Below the pieces are notes generated by a model, which did not search any database, was not told where the DNA came from, and was given only the letters and a program-made list of their open reading frames with translations. Made by a program: the position numbers and the translations under genes. A stretch of 64,000 nt of DNA from the NCBI RefSeq assembly GCF_900089835.1, contig NZ_OANU01000002.1:310001-374000 (forward strand). Reading direction: 5' to 3'. This DNA comes from Vibrio thalassae. GTDB taxonomy: Bacteria > Pseudomonadota > Gammaproteobacteria > Enterobacterales > Vibrionaceae. Shown in pieces: positions 1 to 8,884 of the stretch (the stretch's first letter is position 1; each line of letters opens with the position of its first letter).

Positions 1-473
1 GCTGGTTGATAGGTGTTGTGCTGTAAGAAACGATGAAGCTGGGTAATAGAACTAGGGGTTGGATTCACAATATTCAGCACCAGAGAGAGACCCTTTTTAA
101 CCGCTATTTCATGAAAATCATGAGGCGCTAATATAATGACGATTTCGAATTTGTTTTTAGCTTCGTTCAGCATAGCTAAAAGATAATCAGCATACTCGAC
201 TGACATCAATGGTACGCTACCGTGCGGTAGAAAATAGGTCCCAACGGGATCTTGCATCAATGCACTTTTCCAGCTTTCTCCACGCTTAATCGCGTCAGTC
301 CAACCTAGAATATGCTCTGTCGAATGAGCAAACCAAGGGCCAGTGAGGTTCTTGCGGTCTAGATCAATCAGCAGCACTTTATGTCCTAACACTGTATAGG
401 CAGCAGCCAAGTTTGCAGCAACACTATTCGCTCCCGCGCCTGCGTGGATGCCTTTAACAAGTAACACGGACAT
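1..473 (-). CDS. bcsQ: BcsQ-like cellulose synthase localisation ATPase (3' end beyond window)
   Basis: This is a ParA/MinD-type P-loop protein; 157 N-terminal residues are visible and the rest lies left of base 1. It begins MSVLLVKGIHAGAGANS. The deviant Walker A loop lacks the usual signature lysine, as I recall it does in enterobacterial BcsQ. BcsQ is thought to place the cellulose synthase complex at the inner membrane. The start lies 6 bases after the stop of the bcsR-like gene, so the two form an operon, presumably continuing into bcsA-B-Z-C outside the window. The divergent bcsEFG genes support the assignment. An uncharacterised ParA is a less likely alternative. Confidence 0.85.
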   Translation of the reverse strand, partial: MSVLLVKGIHAGAGANSVAANLAAAYTVLGHKVLLIDLDRKNLTGPWFAHSTEHILGWTDAIKRGESWKSALMQDPVGTYFLPHGSVPLMSVEYADYLLAMLNEAKNKFEIVIILAPHDFHEIAVKKGLSLVLNIVNPTPSSITQLHRFLQHNTYQP

Positions 474-479
474 TAATGC

Positions 480-704
480 TTACTCGCCCTTAAACTGTGC
501 CTCAGAAGACAGTTCAGTTTGCCTCTCGTACATTGCCAACGCTTTACCTTCATCATAGGCTTGATCGGTTTGGCTTGATTGTAAAAAACTCCATTTACTT
601 TGTGATGATTCTATTTCGTTACTGCGTTCCAAATTCTGATAGCCAGTCGTTGGAATACCATACGATTTATAGATTTGTTCTACATCTGTGGTGTATTTTT
701 GCAT
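480..704 (-). CDS. bcsR: BcsR-like small cellulose biosynthesis regulator
   Basis: A 74-residue polar protein with no membrane segment. Its first half has the BcsR pattern: a short amphipathic stretch with VEQIYKSYGIP, an aromatic Y, then an acidic segment leading to KWSFLQ, comparable to the KRWPLL segment of E. coli BcsR. BcsR partners BcsQ in the cellulose secretion complex. It sits directly upstream of bcsQ, with a gap of 6 bases, and is divergent from bcsE. It is somewhat longer than the E. coli protein (62 residues), with an extra polar C-terminus. Assignment rests on position and a weak motif; BcsP-type proteins are an alternative. Confidence 0.65.
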   Translation of the reverse strand: MQKYTTDVEQIYKSYGIPTTGYQNLERSNEIESSQSKWSFLQSSQTDQAYDEGKALAMYERQTELSSEAQFKGE

Positions 705-804
705 TACCTTCTACGACTCTGCTTAAGATAAGTTTGTTCTAAAATTGTACGCATAGTACACTATCACCCAATTAATATCACTATCATCTATGGTAAACAG
801 TTAA

Positions 805-2220
805 ATGATTCAACAAATGATATACATTAACTCTTGGGAGTCATTGGAAAATTTGTTGATACAAAGCGATCAAATTCCACTTTTTAAAATGAACGCTGAT
901 CTATTTACCTCCCCGTTAGGAAAGGATTTTCTTACAAGCAACAGTAAGTTGACCTTAAAAACTAGTGAACTAATAAATCAGAAGTTTGATCGGATCTTTC
1001 TGTCAGAACAGTCCTTATCAATGATGGACTTCTTGAAGGACTTGTCGCGAATCCCAAGTGATAAAAATATTCATATCGTTATATTGATAGACCTAAGCCA
1101 AAGTGCAAAATTAGATGTTAATTTTGCGATCGAACAAACAACAACTAATTTTATAAATATTACATTTCTATTACTGGATGTTAATATTGATAGTCAAAAA
1201 GGTGAATACCTACCTTATTTGCGTGGTACGAGAGTATTTCTTGGTGAGTTAAAAACGCGTCAAGAACAGTGTTTTTTAAAGGTTATCCATTACCAAGATG
1301 GTCATACACAGCTAGAGAACAAACTATTTTTGCTTACCGATAACGGAAAGCATCTTATTCAGCGAGAAGCCATGCCAGTATTAGTCTCTTCGCAAACTGC
1401 CAGCTCAGACTTTATCCAAAGCCATGGTTTCCAATCATTTGAAAACTTTGATTTCCCCAAAGCAGTGTTAGAGACCACTCCTGAAAGTGTTGTTGTGCTA
1501 CCCTGCCGTGGATTCGATGACATAAAGCCGCTCACCAAAACTATCCTCGACAATAAAAACCGTTTTGGGGATAACATTCACTTTGTAGTAAAAGAGCTTG
1601 CTCCTTGTATTCGATACAATGATTTTCATATGCTAATTACGGCTGGTGCACAAAGCATTGTCGAGCATAGTAAAAATGAGGCGGCACTCTATGACCAGGT
1701 CCGCCTTGCTTCTATCACAAAAATGGACGCTCGCTATATCGATGAACTGAGTCTATTTACTCAATTTGAAAGTCCGGTCAAGCAAAGTGGCTTTATCAGC
1801 TTTAGTGATTTTAAATCGATGACACTCGACGCTATCGAGCTATGTCGTAACACTCAGATAGAGTATGCTCTTGTCGAGTTAACCCCTTACTCATCGGTTC
1901 CGCTCAATGAAGTGGTTTCCTATAGTCAGATGAAACGCAGGGGTGACATCGCTTGTCAAATTGATGGTCGAGTGTTGATCTTTTTCAGTTCATTACGACG
2001 TTATGAGATCCACCAAGCATTACTCAATGTATTTGCAGTCGCGCCAAGCGAACTGTTTATCGAAGAGGCGCAATTTACGACCGCAGAGAACATCATTAAG
2101 AGACTATCTGCCATTCAAGGTATCGACTACATTGAACAATCCGAAACGTACTCTACACAGCTAAGCATCACTAAGCCGAAGAGTCGATTCGCCAAGCCTG
2201 TCGATTGGGACGATGTATGA
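805..2220 (+). CDS. bcsE: BcsE, c-di-GMP-binding cellulose regulator
   Basis: A 471-residue cytosolic protein matching BcsE, which binds cyclic di-GMP through a C-terminal GIL domain and boosts cellulose synthesis. The GIL signature RxGD is visible as R378-R379-G380-D381 in the segment MKRRGDIA. The N-terminal half corresponds to the degenerate NTPase/receiver-like part of the family. It is shorter than E. coli BcsE (about 520 residues). It heads the bcsEFG operon, divergent from bcsRQ, and its stop overlaps the bcsF start by 4 bases (ATGA), suggesting translational coupling. A second in-frame ATG at 817 is a possible alternative start. Confidence 0.93.
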   Translation: MIQQMIYINSWESLENLLIQSDQIPLFKMNADLFTSPLGKDFLTSNSKLTLKTSELINQKFDRIFLSEQSLSMMDFLKDLSRIPSDKNIHIVILIDLSQSAKLDVNFAIEQTTTNFINITFLLLDVNIDSQKGEYLPYLRGTRVFLGELKTRQEQCFLKVIHYQDGHTQLENKLFLLTDNGKHLIQREAMPVLVSSQTASSDFIQSHGFQSFENFDFPKAVLETTPESVVVLPCRGFDDIKPLTKTILDNKNRFGDNIHFVVKELAPCIRYNDFHMLITAGAQSIVEHSKNEAALYDQVRLASITKMDARYIDELSLFTQFESPVKQSGFISFSDFKSMTLDAIELCRNTQIEYALVELTPYSSVPLNEVVSYSQMKRRGDIACQIDGRVLIFFSSLRRYEIHQALLNVFAVAPSELFIEEAQFTTAENIIKRLSAIQGIDYIEQSETYSTQLSITKPKSRFAKPVDWDDV

Positions 2221-2369
2221 ACATTGAAGATTTTTTGATTGTTGCGGGCTTTTTTACTCTTGTCGGTTTAGCTATCGGCATCATAGCCCCAAGTATTTTT
2301 CGCACCATTGCTAAGCTTATTGTCAAATTTAGCAAACGGCCAAAACACTTAAGAGAAACCAAATTTTAA
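2217..2369 (+). CDS. bcsF: BcsF, small membrane protein of the cellulose complex
   Basis: A 50-residue frame starting at the ATGA overlap with bcsE and ending 3 bases before bcsG. The sequence starts MNIEDFLIVAGFF, forms one hydrophobic membrane segment (about residues 6-28) and ends in a basic tail with RPKHLRETKF. This layout, N-terminal membrane helix then a basic cytosolic tail, and the place between bcsE and bcsG are those of BcsF, which recruits BcsE to the membrane and works with BcsG. E. coli BcsF has 63 residues. Being so short, the gene is easily missed by length cut-offs. Confidence 0.88.
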   Translation: MNIEDFLIVAGFFTLVGLAIGIIAPSIFRTIAKLIVKFSKRPKHLRETKF

Positions 2370-2372
2370 ATC

Positions 2373-4004
2373 ATGCATAGTATCAGACCTATTGCTTCCA
2401 TATCCCTCGGTTGGTGGACCCTATACTTTGCGCTGAAACTGGCTTTGTATGCCAATGATACATTGAGTTTTTCACCTCTGTATAATTTCAGTTTGCTTTG
2501 CTTCATCGCGCTCCCAATTCGCTCTCGCTGGGTAAATATCACCAGACAAAGCATCGCTATTATATTGGCTTTACTCCTCTTGCATCACGACTCTTACTTA
2601 CCGCCAATCGAGCGGCTATTTAGCCAGTGGGATCTAGTCAGCCAGTTTGATGGTGTCTATCTTCTCGCGTTAGCTAAAGACTTTATCTCTATAGACTTCT
2701 TACTACTCGGGTTCGTGCTTTTTGTGGGGTATTTATACCTCAACCAAATCTTACGTCTATCAACGTTTGTTATTTTGGGAATGGCCATAGCTTCCGTTCC
2801 AAGCTCCTTCTGGCAGATGTCTATTACTGCTACACCAGCAACCGTCATTTCTGAAGGGCAAGGCGGGATGACTAGCGGACAAGAAACACCCAGCGTAGCT
2901 CAGGAAGCAATCGATACGTCTTCAGAAGGGCTCACCACCTATATCAACCAGTTCTTTAGTCAACAAGCAAACAAAACCTCGATGCTCGGAAGTATCAATG
3001 AGTCAGCTAAACAGCCGAATTTTGACATCTTATTCCTAAGTGTCTGCTCCCTCGCATGGGATGATTTGGAGTATTCAGGCAACATTGATCATCCGATATT
3101 TAAAGAGTTTGATATTTTATTCAAACAATTCAACTCCGCTACATCGTACAGTGGTCCGGCGGTGCTCAGGATCTTACGAGCTCACTGTGGACAGCAATCA
3201 CATGCAGATCTCTTCAACAACAACCTGACTCAACAATGCTCACTGTTCGATCAGTTAGCACGTATTGGTTTTGATAAAGAAGTCTTTATGAACCACGATG
3301 GCAAATTCGATGGTTTTAACAAGCACATTGCTAATAACATTGGTAACTTCTCTCCTGCCGTTGATATTGAAGCTTTGTCACCTTCTCAGTACGCCTTTGA
3401 TGGGACTAAAATCTATAGTGATGGCGAGATTTTATCGCAATGGGAATCTCTCGCTCATGACAAGCCGACCGTCAGCTTGTACAACACCATAAGCATTCAC
3501 GATGGCAACCGTGTGGTTGGTAAATCTGGCTCACGACTAGTGACTTATAAGCGTCAACAGAGAATTTTGCTTGATGACCTTTATGCGTTCTTCCAAAACC
3601 TAAAAGAGAGCAAACGAAATGTGGTGGTACTGCTGCCAGAACATGGCGCAGCTGTTCGTGGCGACCGCATGCAAATATCAGGCATGAGAGAGATTCCTAC
3701 CAAAGCAATTACCAGCGTTCCTGTCGGTATTAAGTTCTTTGGTGACGTATCTATAGACAATCGCACTCAGCTGGAAATTGACACGCCAGTCAGCTTCTTA
3801 GCACTTAGCGATCTGCTTTCCAACATCATAACCAGTGATATCTATCAAGGAAAATCGACGTCACTCGCCTCCTTGACTCAGGGGCTGCCAACGACACCAG
3901 TGATTTCGCAAAACTCAGGCACCACAATGCTCGAAGTCGATGAAAAGCAGTTTTACAGCTTTGACGACAAATCGTGGACGGAGTATCGGCCGCGTAATAA
4001 TTAA
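2373..4004 (+). CDS. bcsG: BcsG, cellulose phosphoethanolamine transferase
   Basis: A 543-residue inner-membrane enzyme with about four to five N-terminal membrane helices (residues 1-150), a linker and a periplasmic alkaline-phosphatase-fold domain. BcsG transfers phosphoethanolamine from phosphatidylethanolamine to cellulose. Family residues are visible: nucleophile-region Cys225 in LSVCSLAWDDL, Ser260 in SYSGPA, and Glu423-His424 in LLPEHGAAVRGDRMQ. These match Cys243, Ser278, Glu442 and His443 of the E. coli enzyme. The gene lies 3 bases after bcsF and is the last of the operon, followed by a hairpin terminator. The presence of an intact BcsG predicts pEtN-modified cellulose in this strain. 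Confidence 0.95.
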   Translation: MHSIRPIASISLGWWTLYFALKLALYANDTLSFSPLYNFSLLCFIALPIRSRWVNITRQSIAIILALLLLHHDSYLPPIERLFSQWDLVSQFDGVYLLALAKDFISIDFLLLGFVLFVGYLYLNQILRLSTFVILGMAIASVPSSFWQMSITATPATVISEGQGGMTSGQETPSVAQEAIDTSSEGLTTYINQFFSQQANKTSMLGSINESAKQPNFDILFLSVCSLAWDDLEYSGNIDHPIFKEFDILFKQFNSATSYSGPAVLRILRAHCGQQSHADLFNNNLTQQCSLFDQLARIGFDKEVFMNHDGKFDGFNKHIANNIGNFSPAVDIEALSPSQYAFDGTKIYSDGEILSQWESLAHDKPTVSLYNTISIHDGNRVVGKSGSRLVTYKRQQRILLDDLYAFFQNLKESKRNVVVLLPEHGAAVRGDRMQISGMREIPTKAITSVPVGIKFFGDVSIDNRTQLEIDTPVSFLALSDLLSNIITSDIYQGKSTSLASLTQGLPTTPVISQNSGTTMLEVDEKQFYSFDDKSWTEYRPRNN

Positions 4005-4023
4005 AACCATTTGATAAACTAAA

Positions 4024-4059
4024 AAGGCGCCCTCTCTAGTAAGATAGGGTGCCTTTTTT
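4024..4059. terminator. Bidirectional terminator between bcsG and csrD
   Basis: Arms AAGGC-CCCT (4024-4033) and AGGG-GCCTT (4046-4055) pair with one mismatch. They are flanked by A5 on the left and T6 on the right, so the hairpin can end both convergent transcripts. Confidence 0.85.
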
Positions 4060-4079
4060 GAGTTCAGCCGTTACTAGAG

Positions 4080-6071
4080 CTAGGAGCGTTTCCAACGATT
4101 TCTGCGTCCGGGCTTGATAGTTACAGCTTTGGTTTTTTGCTCTGGCAATAACTGCATTTCAGCGGCAAAGTATCGGCCCTGACCGCCGCTAACTCCTAGA
4201 CCAATCAAGGTGTGCCACTCTTTCTTCGTTTCTACCCCTACCGCAAGAACTTTCGTTGTGGAATCGCCACAAGCACCGACCATACTACGCACAAACAATT
4301 GATTTTCATCACGCTGATCAATTCGTTTGACTAAGCTTCTATGTAACTTAAGGTAATCAACTTTAAGATCCTTGATGTAGTGAGTACTAACAATAGAGCG
4401 TCCAGCCTGCCCTACAATAACGGTACACCCAATACCTGATAACATTTTCACCACTGGACGAATATAGTCTAAATGCTGAACAAGACGAGCCTCAGAGAAT
4501 TCGAAACTAAGCTGCTTTCTTATCCCTACAGGAAGTTGTAGTAGTTCGTCTCTAAACCATTTGAAGTAGCTCTTGTTAGCAAACGGCACAACATAAACAT
4601 TAATCGATACCGGAAGCGCAAGGTGGCCATGTTTAATACTTCTAAACACTTTATTAAGCACAGCTCGGTCAAAATTAGCTTCGTAACCGACTTGGAGTAA
4701 CGCTGAATGGAAACGAGACGCCTTCACCGTTCCTCGTTCTGGATCATCAATTCTCGCGAATAATTCCTTGTGCAGAGCATTAAGCTCCTTGCCCTTTTCA
4801 TATAAGTAGCAAGGCTGAGCGTATATCAGTAAGTTCTCAGGTAACAAAGCACGATCAAAGAGTGTTCTCCAGCGGACGCTACCACGTTCATCAAACTTTT
4901 GAGCTTGCTTTTGGAATCGGCTCCAGTTGTTCACCTTCTGAAGCTGAGCACTTTTAAGGGCCGTTTCGGCTTCTTCCATAATACGCCCACGGTGTTCACC
5001 CTCGGAGTACATACTCACCCCAATATGACACCAGTTATCTTCATCCAGTGGTACGGGTGGTGGTGCTTTTTCCATCTGGCGTATGCATTGACTTGCCAGG
5101 TTTGCCACGTCTTTGCTGCTTTGGTGAGGAATGAAAATGGCAAAATCCGCCTCGTAATAACGCGAGAAAATCGCATCTGGGTATTTTTGCACACACTGTG
5201 ACAGCACTTCGCCAACTTCAATAAGGAAGTCATCGCCGGCAGATTTGCCGAGTCTTTCTTGAGCTTGTTCCCAGTCTTCAATACGAAACAAAATCACGCC
5301 ACCTTGCGCGCCACTTTCTTGTAAGGCTGACTCAAGTTTACTATCGAATAAAATTCTATTCGCACTGCCCGTTAGTGGATCGAGGAAGGTCTGAGTTCGG
5401 ATGAAAGTATCAAACCGACTGCGTTCTTGACGAGCATCTTGCAACTCTTCAATAAGGATGTCTAAGGCTTCACTCGCGGTATATGGCCACTCTCGCTCAT
5501 CACCTTTAGCGTATTGTTCAACACGGCCACCGAGGATCATTCTTCCCCGCTCTTCAAGTAGTTCTGATCCCACCAATTGCTGACGCAACCATTTAACCCC
5601 TTGCATCAAACAAAATACAATCAAACCAAATGCAAGCGTGACAGACCACATCGCTTCTATCGAATAACGAACATCCAAATAAGGTGGTAAGGCAACAAAT
5701 TCCACTCGATAGCCGTCATTTCGCTCCAGTTCGAATCCTTGTTCATAGACAATCGTTCTATCTATCGTTGGGGAGGTATTCTTATAGCGATATACAACAC
5801 CGGCTGAAGATAACAGCTGCATTTCAATAATATTGCTGGCCTGAAGCATTTTCGGCATCCAGCGCTGCATCATATAGGCGGCATCAGGGTCTTCCAGTTC
5901 TTTATCTATCACCTTAACGATGCCCGCTAAATGATGATTCAGGTACTCTTGTCCCATTCGCTTAATCGACAAGGTTCCACCGACAAAGAGAATAAAAACT
6001 GCACTCATCACAATGACCGTGACAAAAGCGACCAAGCGCGTGCTCAGTTTAAGAGTTGGGGTTTGCCTCAT
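4080..6071 (-). CDS. csrD: CsrD, RNase E specificity factor (degenerate GGDEF/EAL)
   Basis: A 663-residue inner-membrane protein. Two membrane segments (about residues 14-35 and 145-165) bracket a periplasmic region, followed by HAMP-like/coiled linker, GGDEF and EAL domains. Both catalytic motifs are degenerate: the GGDEF site reads YYEADF and the EAL site reads KELFAR. This is characteristic of CsrD, which does not make or break c-di-GMP but directs the Csr small RNAs to RNase E. Order csrD-ssb-qstR matches V. cholerae. It is convergent with bcsG. A different degenerate GGDEF/EAL protein is possible but the synteny argues for CsrD. Confidence 0.9.
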   Translation of the reverse strand: MRQTPTLKLSTRLVAFVTVIVMSAVFILFVGGTLSIKRMGQEYLNHHLAGIVKVIDKELEDPDAAYMMQRWMPKMLQASNIIEMQLLSSAGVVYRYKNTSPTIDRTIVYEQGFELERNDGYRVEFVALPPYLDVRYSIEAMWSVTLAFGLIVFCLMQGVKWLRQQLVGSELLEERGRMILGGRVEQYAKGDEREWPYTASEALDILIEELQDARQERSRFDTFIRTQTFLDPLTGSANRILFDSKLESALQESGAQGGVILFRIEDWEQAQERLGKSAGDDFLIEVGEVLSQCVQKYPDAIFSRYYEADFAIFIPHQSSKDVANLASQCIRQMEKAPPPVPLDEDNWCHIGVSMYSEGEHRGRIMEEAETALKSAQLQKVNNWSRFQKQAQKFDERGSVRWRTLFDRALLPENLLIYAQPCYLYEKGKELNALHKELFARIDDPERGTVKASRFHSALLQVGYEANFDRAVLNKVFRSIKHGHLALPVSINVYVVPFANKSYFKWFRDELLQLPVGIRKQLSFEFSEARLVQHLDYIRPVVKMLSGIGCTVIVGQAGRSIVSTHYIKDLKVDYLKLHRSLVKRIDQRDENQLFVRSMVGACGDSTTKVLAVGVETKKEWHTLIGLGVSGGQGRYFAAEMQLLPEQKTKAVTIKPGRRNRWKRS

Positions 6072-6220
6072 AGATTGTCAAAGTCCTTTTTGAACGAAAT
6101 AGCGAGCTACAATTCTAAAAGTGCCGAACAGTCGACGCTCAAGCTGCCTTAATGTTTGTTATATCAAATTTGGTCAGAACCTTTAAGTAATCAGCTATGG
6201 CAAGGTTCTAAGAAATAAAA

Positions 6221-6247
6221 AAAACCGCGATGATAATCGCGGTTTTT
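6221..6247 (-). terminator. ssb terminator
   Basis: Perfect stem ACCGCGAT / ATCGCGGT with a GATA loop (6224-6243). The A-rich left flank gives a U-tract on the minus strand just after ssb. Confidence 0.88.
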
Positions 6248-6296
6248 CATGTTCAATGTGGTCAAGTATCATCAACTGACCTCACCTAACCTCGAT

Positions 6297-6836
6297 TTAG
6301 AACGGAATGTCATCATCAAAGTCCATTGGTGGTTCAGTGTATTGTGGCTGCTGCTGAGCTGGTTTCTGCTGAGCTGGTTGCTGAACAGGTTGTTGTGGCT
6401 GGCCCCAACCTTGCTGCTGCTGTGGCGCTTGCTGTTGCATGCCACCTTGGTTCATACCACCTTGCATTGGGGCACCGCCGCCTTGGCGACCACCCAACAT
6501 TTGCATAACGCCATTGAAGCCTTGTACTACAACTTCAGTGGTGTAACGGTCTTGACCACTTTGATCTTGCCACTTACGAGTTTGAAGTTGGCCTTCGATG
6601 TAGACTTGAGAACCTTTTCTTAAGTACTCACCCGCTACTTCTGCCAGCTTGCCGAATAGTGCAACACGGTGCCACTCAGTTTTTTCGCGCTGTTCGCCAG
6701 TCGCTTTATCACGCCAAGATTCAGAGGTCGCGATTGTAATATTCGCCACGGCACCGCCGTTTGGCATGTAACGAATTTCTGGGTCGTTACCTAAGTTACC
6801 CACTAGAATGACTTTGTTTACTCCACGGCTTGCCAT
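6297..6836 (-). CDS. ssb: Single-stranded DNA-binding protein
   Basis: A 179-residue SSB. The N-terminal OB fold (about residues 1-110) starts [14 protein letters not shown], followed by a Gly/Gln/Pro-rich disordered linker and the conserved acidic tip DDDIPF, which docks partner repair and replication enzymes. The frame stays open to 6854, but the ATG at 6836 is preceded by a GGAG ribosome-binding site about 6 bases upstream and matches family N-termini, so it was chosen. The gene is divergent from qstR. I found no CTG-N10-CAG LexA box in the upstream 260 bases, in contrast to uvrA. Confidence 0.98.
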   Translation of the reverse strand: MASRGVNKVILVGNLGNDPEIRYMPNGGAVANITIATSESWRDKATGEQREKTEWHRVALFGKLAEVAGEYLRKGSQVYIEGQLQTRKWQDQSGQDRYTTEVVVQGFNGVMQMLGGRQGGGAPMQGGMNQGGMQQQAPQQQQGWGQPQQPVQQPAQQKPAQQQPQYTEPPMDFDDDIPF

Positions 6837-7096
6837 GTTTTGCTCCGTAACCACAGTGTGTTTTAAATTAGCCTAATAGGATAACACGAACCGCTAGTAC
6901 AGCAACAGCGCTTATCCTATGGTTGTTAAAATAACCCTAGAGCAAACATTATTACGAGCCAGCTAAGTAATGTTCAACTTTATAAACATATCAATTACTT
7001 AGATACATTTAACTCACTCTCAAACTCTCTTTTCAGTACTAGAGCACACGCAGAATACTCGTCAACATGCATAAAAATCATTACTAACAAAGTGCT

Positions 7097-7747
7097 ATGA
7101 GAAGAAATAATTACCAACGTGTCATTCAACATGTCACTCTTAATCAAGAAGACTCCGTAACCAAAAGGGTTAAGCGTCTGTCACATTTGAATATCAATGA
7201 AATTAAGACGATCACCCCTCAAGACCTGCTCTCGACCGCTTCTGGTCCGCGTAACCGAATTTTGCTCTTTGATTACAAAGAATCTTTAGATCTCTTTCGA
7301 CAGGTGTTAAATCTGCCGTTGGCAAGCAAAAACTTTGAGACCGTGCTAATCAATGTCCCTCATCGGTTAACAACAGAAGAGATTCTTCGTTATGGGCATA
7401 TAAAAGGGTTATTTTACAGTCATGAGGAGGCTAAAAAAGTGGTGATTGGCTTAGGTGAAATTATCAACGGAAAGAACTGGCTACCGCGTGATGTAACGAG
7501 TCAGTTATTGCATCACTACCGCCACGTTGTTTCCGCTCATACGTCTCCCACTGTCGTTGATTTAACCGCTCGTGAAATAGAAATTCTTCGTTGCCTGCAG
7601 TCCGGTGCCAGTAATCTGCAAATATCAGAAGACTTATTTATTACTGAATCCACCGTTAAATCCCATCTTTATCAGATCTTTAGAAAGCTTTCTGTGAAAA
7701 ATAGGTTACAAGCCATCGCTTGGGCGAATCAAAACTTACTGTCTTAG
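7097..7747 (+). CDS. qstR: QstR-like LuxR-family regulator (natural competence / T6SS)
   Basis: A 216-residue regulator with a receiver-like N-terminal domain and a C-terminal LuxR-type helix-turn-helix (about residues 153-197, with LTAREIEILRCLQSG and STVKSHLYQIFRKL). Its place between ssb and galU is that of VC0396 (QstR) in V. cholerae. QstR acts below TfoX and HapR to switch on DNA-uptake and type VI secretion genes. It belongs to the VpsT/CsgD-like group. At the position of VpsT's c-di-GMP motif it has W128-L129-P130-R131, where the third residue differs from the usual T or S. Function is inferred from synteny and family. Confidence 0.85.
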   Translation: MRRNNYQRVIQHVTLNQEDSVTKRVKRLSHLNINEIKTITPQDLLSTASGPRNRILLFDYKESLDLFRQVLNLPLASKNFETVLINVPHRLTTEEILRYGHIKGLFYSHEEAKKVVIGLGEIINGKNWLPRDVTSQLLHHYRHVVSAHTSPTVVDLTAREIEILRCLQSGASNLQISEDLFITESTVKSHLYQIFRKLSVKNRLQAIAWANQNLLS

Positions 7748-7776
7748 TTTACGTCGCCATTGTTCATCGTATCAGT

Positions 7777-7818
7777 CAGAGTTCGCTCAATTTATCTCGA
7801 AAAGCTGAGCGAACTCTG
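7777..7818. repeat. 13-bp perfect inverted repeat after qstR
   Basis: CAGAGTTCGCTCA (7777-7789) and its exact complement TGAGCGAACTCTG (7806-7818) are separated by 16 bases. There is no U-tract after it. It lies 30 bases beyond the qstR stop and about 100 bases before galU, so it may be a transcript-end structure or a protein-binding site. Confidence 0.7.
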
Positions 7819-7919
7819 TCACATTTCTACTGTCATAAAACAGCGATATTCTGTAGACTTAGCTCCAATAGCCCGCCAGTGGCAGCAAATTGAAACAAAT
7901 AAAGATAAAGGTTTTTATC

Positions 7920-8789
7920 ATGATCAAAAAGTGCCTATTCCCAGCAGCTGGTTACGGGACTCGTTTCCTACCAGCCACCAAATCTATGCCGAAAGAGATG
8001 ATGCCAGTGGTCAACAAGCCGCTGATTGAGTATGGCGTGGAAGAAGCGATTCAAGCCGGAATGGACGGGATGTGCATTGTGACTGGTCGCGGTAAGCACT
8101 CTATCATGGATCATTTCGATAAAAACTACGAGCTTGAACACCAAATCAGCGGCACTAACAAAGAAGAGCTTCTGGTTGATATCCGCGACATTATTGATTC
8201 AGCACAGTTTACTTACATTCGCCAGCGTGAAATGAAAGGTCTAGGCCATGCAATTTTGACTGGGCGTGAACTTGTGGGTGACGAACCATTTGCGGTGGTA
8301 CTAGCTGATGACCTTTGTGTCAACGAAGATCAAGGCGTACTAGCACAAATGGTCGCACTCTACAAACAGTTCCGCTGTTCAATCGTTGCAGTCCAAGAAG
8401 TGCCAGAAAACGAAACGCACAAATACGGTGTTATCTCTGGTGAAATGATCAAAGACGATCTTTTCCGCGTGGATGATATGGTTGAAAAACCAGAACAAGG
8501 AACAGCACCAAGCAACCTTGCTATCATCGGTCGTTACATCCTAACGCCAGATATTTTTGAACTCATCGAGCAAACTGAACCTGGCAAAGGTGGTGAAATC
8601 CAAATCACGGATGCACTGCTTAAACAAGCAAAAGCAGGTTGTGTATTGGCTTACAAATTTAAAGGTCAACGTTTTGACTGTGGCAGCGTAGAAGGCTATA
8701 TCGAAGCCACTAACTACTGTTTTGAAAATTTATACCTTAAAGATGAAAAAACCGCTGAGCTTGGTAAACACGCAACTAAAAAAGCCTAA
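7920..8789 (+). CDS. galU: UTP-glucose-1-phosphate uridylyltransferase
   Basis: A 289-residue cytoplasmic enzyme making UDP-glucose from UTP and glucose 1-phosphate, the sugar donor precursor for surface polysaccharides, including the cellulose of the nearby bcs locus. The nucleotidyltransferase signature FPAAGYGTRFLPATKSMPKE is at the N-terminus. Later family segments include VLADDL and the C-terminal FDCGSVEGYIEA. The frame is open from 7890, but the ATG at 7920 has an AAAGG site 8 bases upstream and fits family N-termini (MIKKCLFPAAG). It ends in a strong terminator. Confidence 0.97.
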   Translation: MIKKCLFPAAGYGTRFLPATKSMPKEMMPVVNKPLIEYGVEEAIQAGMDGMCIVTGRGKHSIMDHFDKNYELEHQISGTNKEELLVDIRDIIDSAQFTYIRQREMKGLGHAILTGRELVGDEPFAVVLADDLCVNEDQGVLAQMVALYKQFRCSIVAVQEVPENETHKYGVISGEMIKDDLFRVDDMVEKPEQGTAPSNLAIIGRYILTPDIFELIEQTEPGKGGEIQITDALLKQAKAGCVLAYKFKGQRFDCGSVEGYIEATNYCFENLYLKDEKTAELGKHATKKA

Positions 8790-8824
8790 TTCAGCCTGAA
8801 CACATAAAGCATACGACAAGTGAT

Positions 8825-8856
8825 AGCGCCACTTTCTTTTAGAGGTGGCGCTTTTT
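8825..8856 (+). terminator. galU terminator
   Basis: Stem AGCGCCAC (8825-8832) / GTGGCGCT (8845-8852) followed by a T-run. Confidence 0.92.
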
Positions 8857-8868
8857 ACACTCATATGC

Positions 8869-8884
8869 CTGTTTTTTTATCCAG
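8869..8884. promoter_or_regulatory. Candidate LexA (SOS) box upstream of uvrA
   Basis: CTGTTTTTTTATCCAG fits CTG-N10-CAG and differs from CTGT-N8-ACAG at one outer position. It lies 67 bases before the uvrA start, just upstream of a possible -35 (TTGCAC, 8892-8897). uvrA is a classical LexA target. A 9-bp inverted repeat (ATGTAATAC at 8910-8918, GTATTACAT at 8931-8939) sits between this box and the start codon. Confidence 0.7.

Noticed and set aside
4080..6071. Active diguanylate cyclase/phosphodiesterase
   Set aside because: Both GGDEF and EAL motifs are degenerate (EADF and ELF), and the synteny is that of csrD.
6249..6623. 124-codon frame antisense to ssb
   Set aside because: It mirrors the Gln/Gly/Pro-rich repeat codons of ssb, has no ribosome-binding site and no recognisable domain.
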